A stretch of 64,000 nt of DNA from Bradyrhizobium sp. CER78 (GTDB taxonomy: Bacteria > Pseudomonadota > Alphaproteobacteria > Rhizobiales > Xanthobacteraceae): positions 248,001 to 312,000 of the forward strand of contig NZ_JARVWP010000005.1 in NCBI RefSeq assembly GCF_029846235.1, read 5' to 3'. Made by a program: the position numbers and the translations under genes. Every line of letters starts with the position of its first letter. Within the stretch, counting starts at the first letter, position 1. This document shows positions 61,949 to 64,000 of this stretch, in pieces. The notes beneath the pieces are model-generated. The model made no database searches, was not told where the DNA came from, and saw nothing but the letters and a program-made list of their open reading frames with translations.

Positions 61949-63495
61949 GCGATCCACGCTGGAGCGAAGCGCTTGCGCACCTGCCTGATTACCTCGGCAA
62001 TCATGTCCGGGTCAGCGTCGCCGCGCTGGCGCTCGGGCTTCTGATCAGCCTGCCGCTTGCGATCATCGCCCGCAACCGGCCGGTGCTGCGCGGCGCGCTG
62101 CTCGGACTTGCCAGCATCGTGCAGACGGTGCCCGGTCTGGCGCTGCTCGCGCTGTTCTATCCGCTGCTGCTGGCGCTCACTGCCGTGACCGCGGCGTGGC
62201 TCGGCTTCAGCTTCTCCGCCTTCGGCTTCCTGCCCGCAGTGCTGGCGCTCGCGCTCTATTCGATGCTTCCGGTGTTGCGCAACACCATCACCGGCCTGTC
62301 GGGCGTCGATCCGGCGGTGCTGGAGGCCGCCGAGGGCGTCGGGATGACACCACGGCAATCGCTCACCATGGTCGAGCTGCCGCTGGCGCTGCCGGTGATG
62401 ATGGCGGGGATTCGCACCGCCGCGGTGTGGGTGATCGGCACCGCGACGCTGTCGACGCCGATCGGCCAGACCAGCCTCGGCAATTACATCTTCGCGGGGC
62501 TGCAGACCCAGAACTGGGTGTTCGTGCTGTTCGGCTGCTTCGCCGCCGCCGTGCTTGCGCTGGTCGTCGACCAGTTGCTGGCGCTGATCGAGAACGGCTT
62601 GCGCAATCGCAGCCGCATCCGCGCCGCGCTCGGCGGGCTCGGTATTGCCGCGCTGATCGCGGCGACGCTGGTTCCGGCGCTCGCACGTCCGCAGGCGCGC
62701 TACGTGGTCGGCGCCAAGACCTTCACCGAGCAATATGTGCTGTTGGCGCTGATGGCGCAGCGGCTGCAAGCGGCCGGGCTGCCGACGACGACCCGCGCCG
62801 GCCTCGGCTCCAACGTGATCTTCGATGCGCTCGCAGCCGGCGATATCGACGTCTATGTCGATTATTCCGGCACGCTGTGGGCCAACCAGTTCCATCACAG
62901 CGACATCTGGCCCCGCGCCGAACTGCTGAGCGAGCTGAAGTCGACGCTGGAGAAGCAGGACATCACTTTGTTCGGCGAGCTCGGCTTCGAGAATGCCTAT
63001 GCGCTTGTGATGCCGAAGACGCGCGCCGATCAGCTCGGCATCCATTCGATCGCCGACCTCGCCTCACACGCCGCGACGATGTCGATCGCCGGCGACTACG
63101 AATTCTTCTCGCGGCCGGAATGGGCCGGGATCCAGAAGGCCTATGGGCTGGCGTTCCGCGCCCAACGGACGATGCAGCCGGATTTCATGTATGCCGCGGT
63201 CGCCTCCGGCGAGGTTGACGTCATCGCGGGCTATACCAGCGACGGGCTGATCGCGAAATACGACCTCGTCGCGCTCGCGGACGACAGGCACGCGATCCCG
63301 CCCTATGACGCGATCGTGCTGCTGTCACCGAAGCGGCGTGACGACGAAGCGCTCAAGGCAGCGCTGCGGCCGCTGCTCGGCAAGATCGGTATCGCCGAGA
63401 TGCGCGAGGCAAACCTGCGCGCGTCGGGCAATGACGCATCATCGTCGCCCGACGCCGTGGCGCGCTGGCTGTGGGAGAAGGTCGGGGGAAAATAA
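61945..63495 (+). CDS. Fused permease and substrate-binding protein of osmoprotectant ABC transporter
   Basis: A 516-residue fusion. Residues 1-245 form the OpuCB-like permease with about six helices and the EAA-like loop LEAAEGVGMTPRQSLTMVEL near 130. After a helix (AALGGLGIAALIAATLVPAL), residues about 250-510 form an OpuAC/ProX-like receptor: RYVVGAKTFTEQYVLLALMA, GLGSNVIFDALAAGDIDVYV and DYSGTLWANQFHHSD, which are the usual ligand-pocket segments. The receptor is thus tethered to the membrane instead of free. With the ATPase it makes a complete two-gene importer for betaine-like or quaternary ammonium solutes; the exact ligand is inferred. Confidence 0.93.
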
Positions 63496-63503
63496 TACAC
63501 CCG

Positions 63504-63591
63504 CCGTCATTGCGAGCGAAGCGAAGCAATCCACCTCTCCGCATGCGAGGAGAGATGGATTGCTTCGTCGCTACGCTCCTCGCAATGACGG
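63504..63591. repeat. Palindromic intergenic repeat, GTCATTGCGAG type
   Basis: CCGTCATTGCGAG (63504-63516) and its perfect complement (63579-63591) enclose a second dyad GAAGCAATCCA/TGGATTGCTTC, forming a long stem between convergent genes. A common alphaproteobacterial intergenic element that may also act as a terminator. Confidence 0.78.
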
Positions 63592-63610
63592 TGGAGAACG
63601 CGTGTGCGCC

Positions 63611-64000
63611 TTACAGTCCCTTGATGATCCCCGCGTCGATCAACAGGCGGTTGAAGCGGCGCGCTTCTGCGCCGTCCCTGCAGGAATAGAACGCGCCGTT
63701 GCAGCGAAGCATGATCGCCTTCTGCTCCTCGAACGAGGGATCGAGCGGAATGCCCGCGGCTTCCTGAATCACCAGCGGCAGATAGGCCGCATCGATGGTG
63801 TCCATCACCGCCGGGCTCTTCACCGGCTCGAAGTTGACGGCATCGATCGCGTAGTATGTCGCGTAGTAGCGCGGGTCGTAATCCATCAGCTTCTTGCCGA
63901 TGCCGGCCTCGTCGAGTTCGGGATCGAGCAACTGCGGCGAGAACTCCGGCTGGTGATCGCCGTAGCGCACGATCAGGAACGGCTGCGCCGGGAATTTCTT
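63611..64000 (-). CDS. Sulfatase/alkaline-phosphatase-superfamily protein, C-terminal part
   Basis: The frame enters from the right edge and ends at 63611, giving the last 130 residues. PAQPFLIVRYGDHQPEF has the GDH motif typical of metal-binding sites in sulfatase-type enzymes (LTA synthase, phosphoethanolamine transferase and related). The tail has two cysteines (LRCNGAFYSCRDGAEARRFN) that may pair, as in periplasmic members. The GTG at 63970 is not the true start because coding continues upstream. Substrate and full length are outside the window. Confidence 0.7.
   Translation of the reverse strand, partial: KKFPAQPFLIVRYGDHQPEFSPQLLDPELDEAGIGKKLMDYDPRYYATYYAIDAVNFEPVKSPAVMDTIDAAYLPLVIQEAAGIPLDPSFEEQKAIMLRCNGAFYSCRDGAEARRFNRLLIDAGIIKGL

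Overview
The window is GC-rich, tightly packed with genes, and looks chromosomal. Gene content points to a Bradyrhizobium-like alphaproteobacterium (Rhizobiales/Nitrobacteraceae). The signs are many ABC and TRAP uptake systems, a fused FdsG-FdsB formate dehydrogenase, a MipZ-type ATPase, short DUF3551-like secreted proteins, and CCTCCCCC-rich and GTCATTGCGAG-type palindromic repeats between genes. This assignment is inferred from protein families; no rRNA or other marker gene is present. I see no phage, transposase, CRISPR array or plasmid genes.

Layout. 1-3173 (-): the 5' part of a molybdopterin oxidoreductase fused to an FAD/NAD reductase, divergent from a GntR regulator (3317-3994) across a palindrome-rich gap. 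4034-8661 (-): a beta-oxidation cluster (acyl-CoA dehydrogenase, enoyl-CoA hydratase, SDR, thiolase) led by a truncated IclR-type regulator and interrupted by an intrinsic terminator. 9293-9368: tRNA-Lys(CTT). 9545-17710: an LTXXQ protein, a TRAP transporter, an HlyD-type membrane fusion operon, an orphan branched-chain-type binding protein and ExoD. 18357-28620: a formate dehydrogenase and molybdenum-cofactor island (moeA, fused fdsB, fdsA on the minus strand; fdhD and mobA on the plus strand). It also holds a dienelactone hydrolase and a binding-protein gene broken by one stop codon.

28923-36447: an FAD oxidoreductase, leuA with a leucine-rich leader peptide upstream, an Ada/AraC regulator, a SnoaL protein, and a large membrane protein with a spermidine-synthase-like domain flanked by two related repeats. 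36707-42737 (-): a complete branched-chain-type ABC operon (binding protein, two ATPases, two permeases) with a PPK2 gene overlapping its end. 42969-48695: periplasmic RidA, MipZ paralogue, NUDIX, NMT1-type binding protein, cupin, and a ferredoxin/SCP2 fusion. 48805-54067: a pair of SDR-type genes divergent from an XRE regulator, an ABC permease/ATPase pair without its own binding protein, and a ketopantoate reductase. 54100-57867 (-): a 1255-residue calpain-like cysteine protease with seven tandem repeats, the most unusual gene here. 58173-64000: small secreted proteins, an HD hydrolase, an osmoprotectant ABC system with fused permease and binding protein, and the C-terminal end of a sulfatase-family protein.

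How the genes fit together. MoeA, MobA and FdhD make, complete and sulfurate the bis-MGD cofactor used by FdsA; the oxidoreductase at the left edge needs the same kind of cofactor. The beta-oxidation genes supply all four steps of one round. The most notable observations are the calpain-repeat protein, the leuA attenuator, the formate dehydrogenase cluster without a visible delta subunit, the PPK2/liv overlap, and the repeat families placed inside operon gaps.
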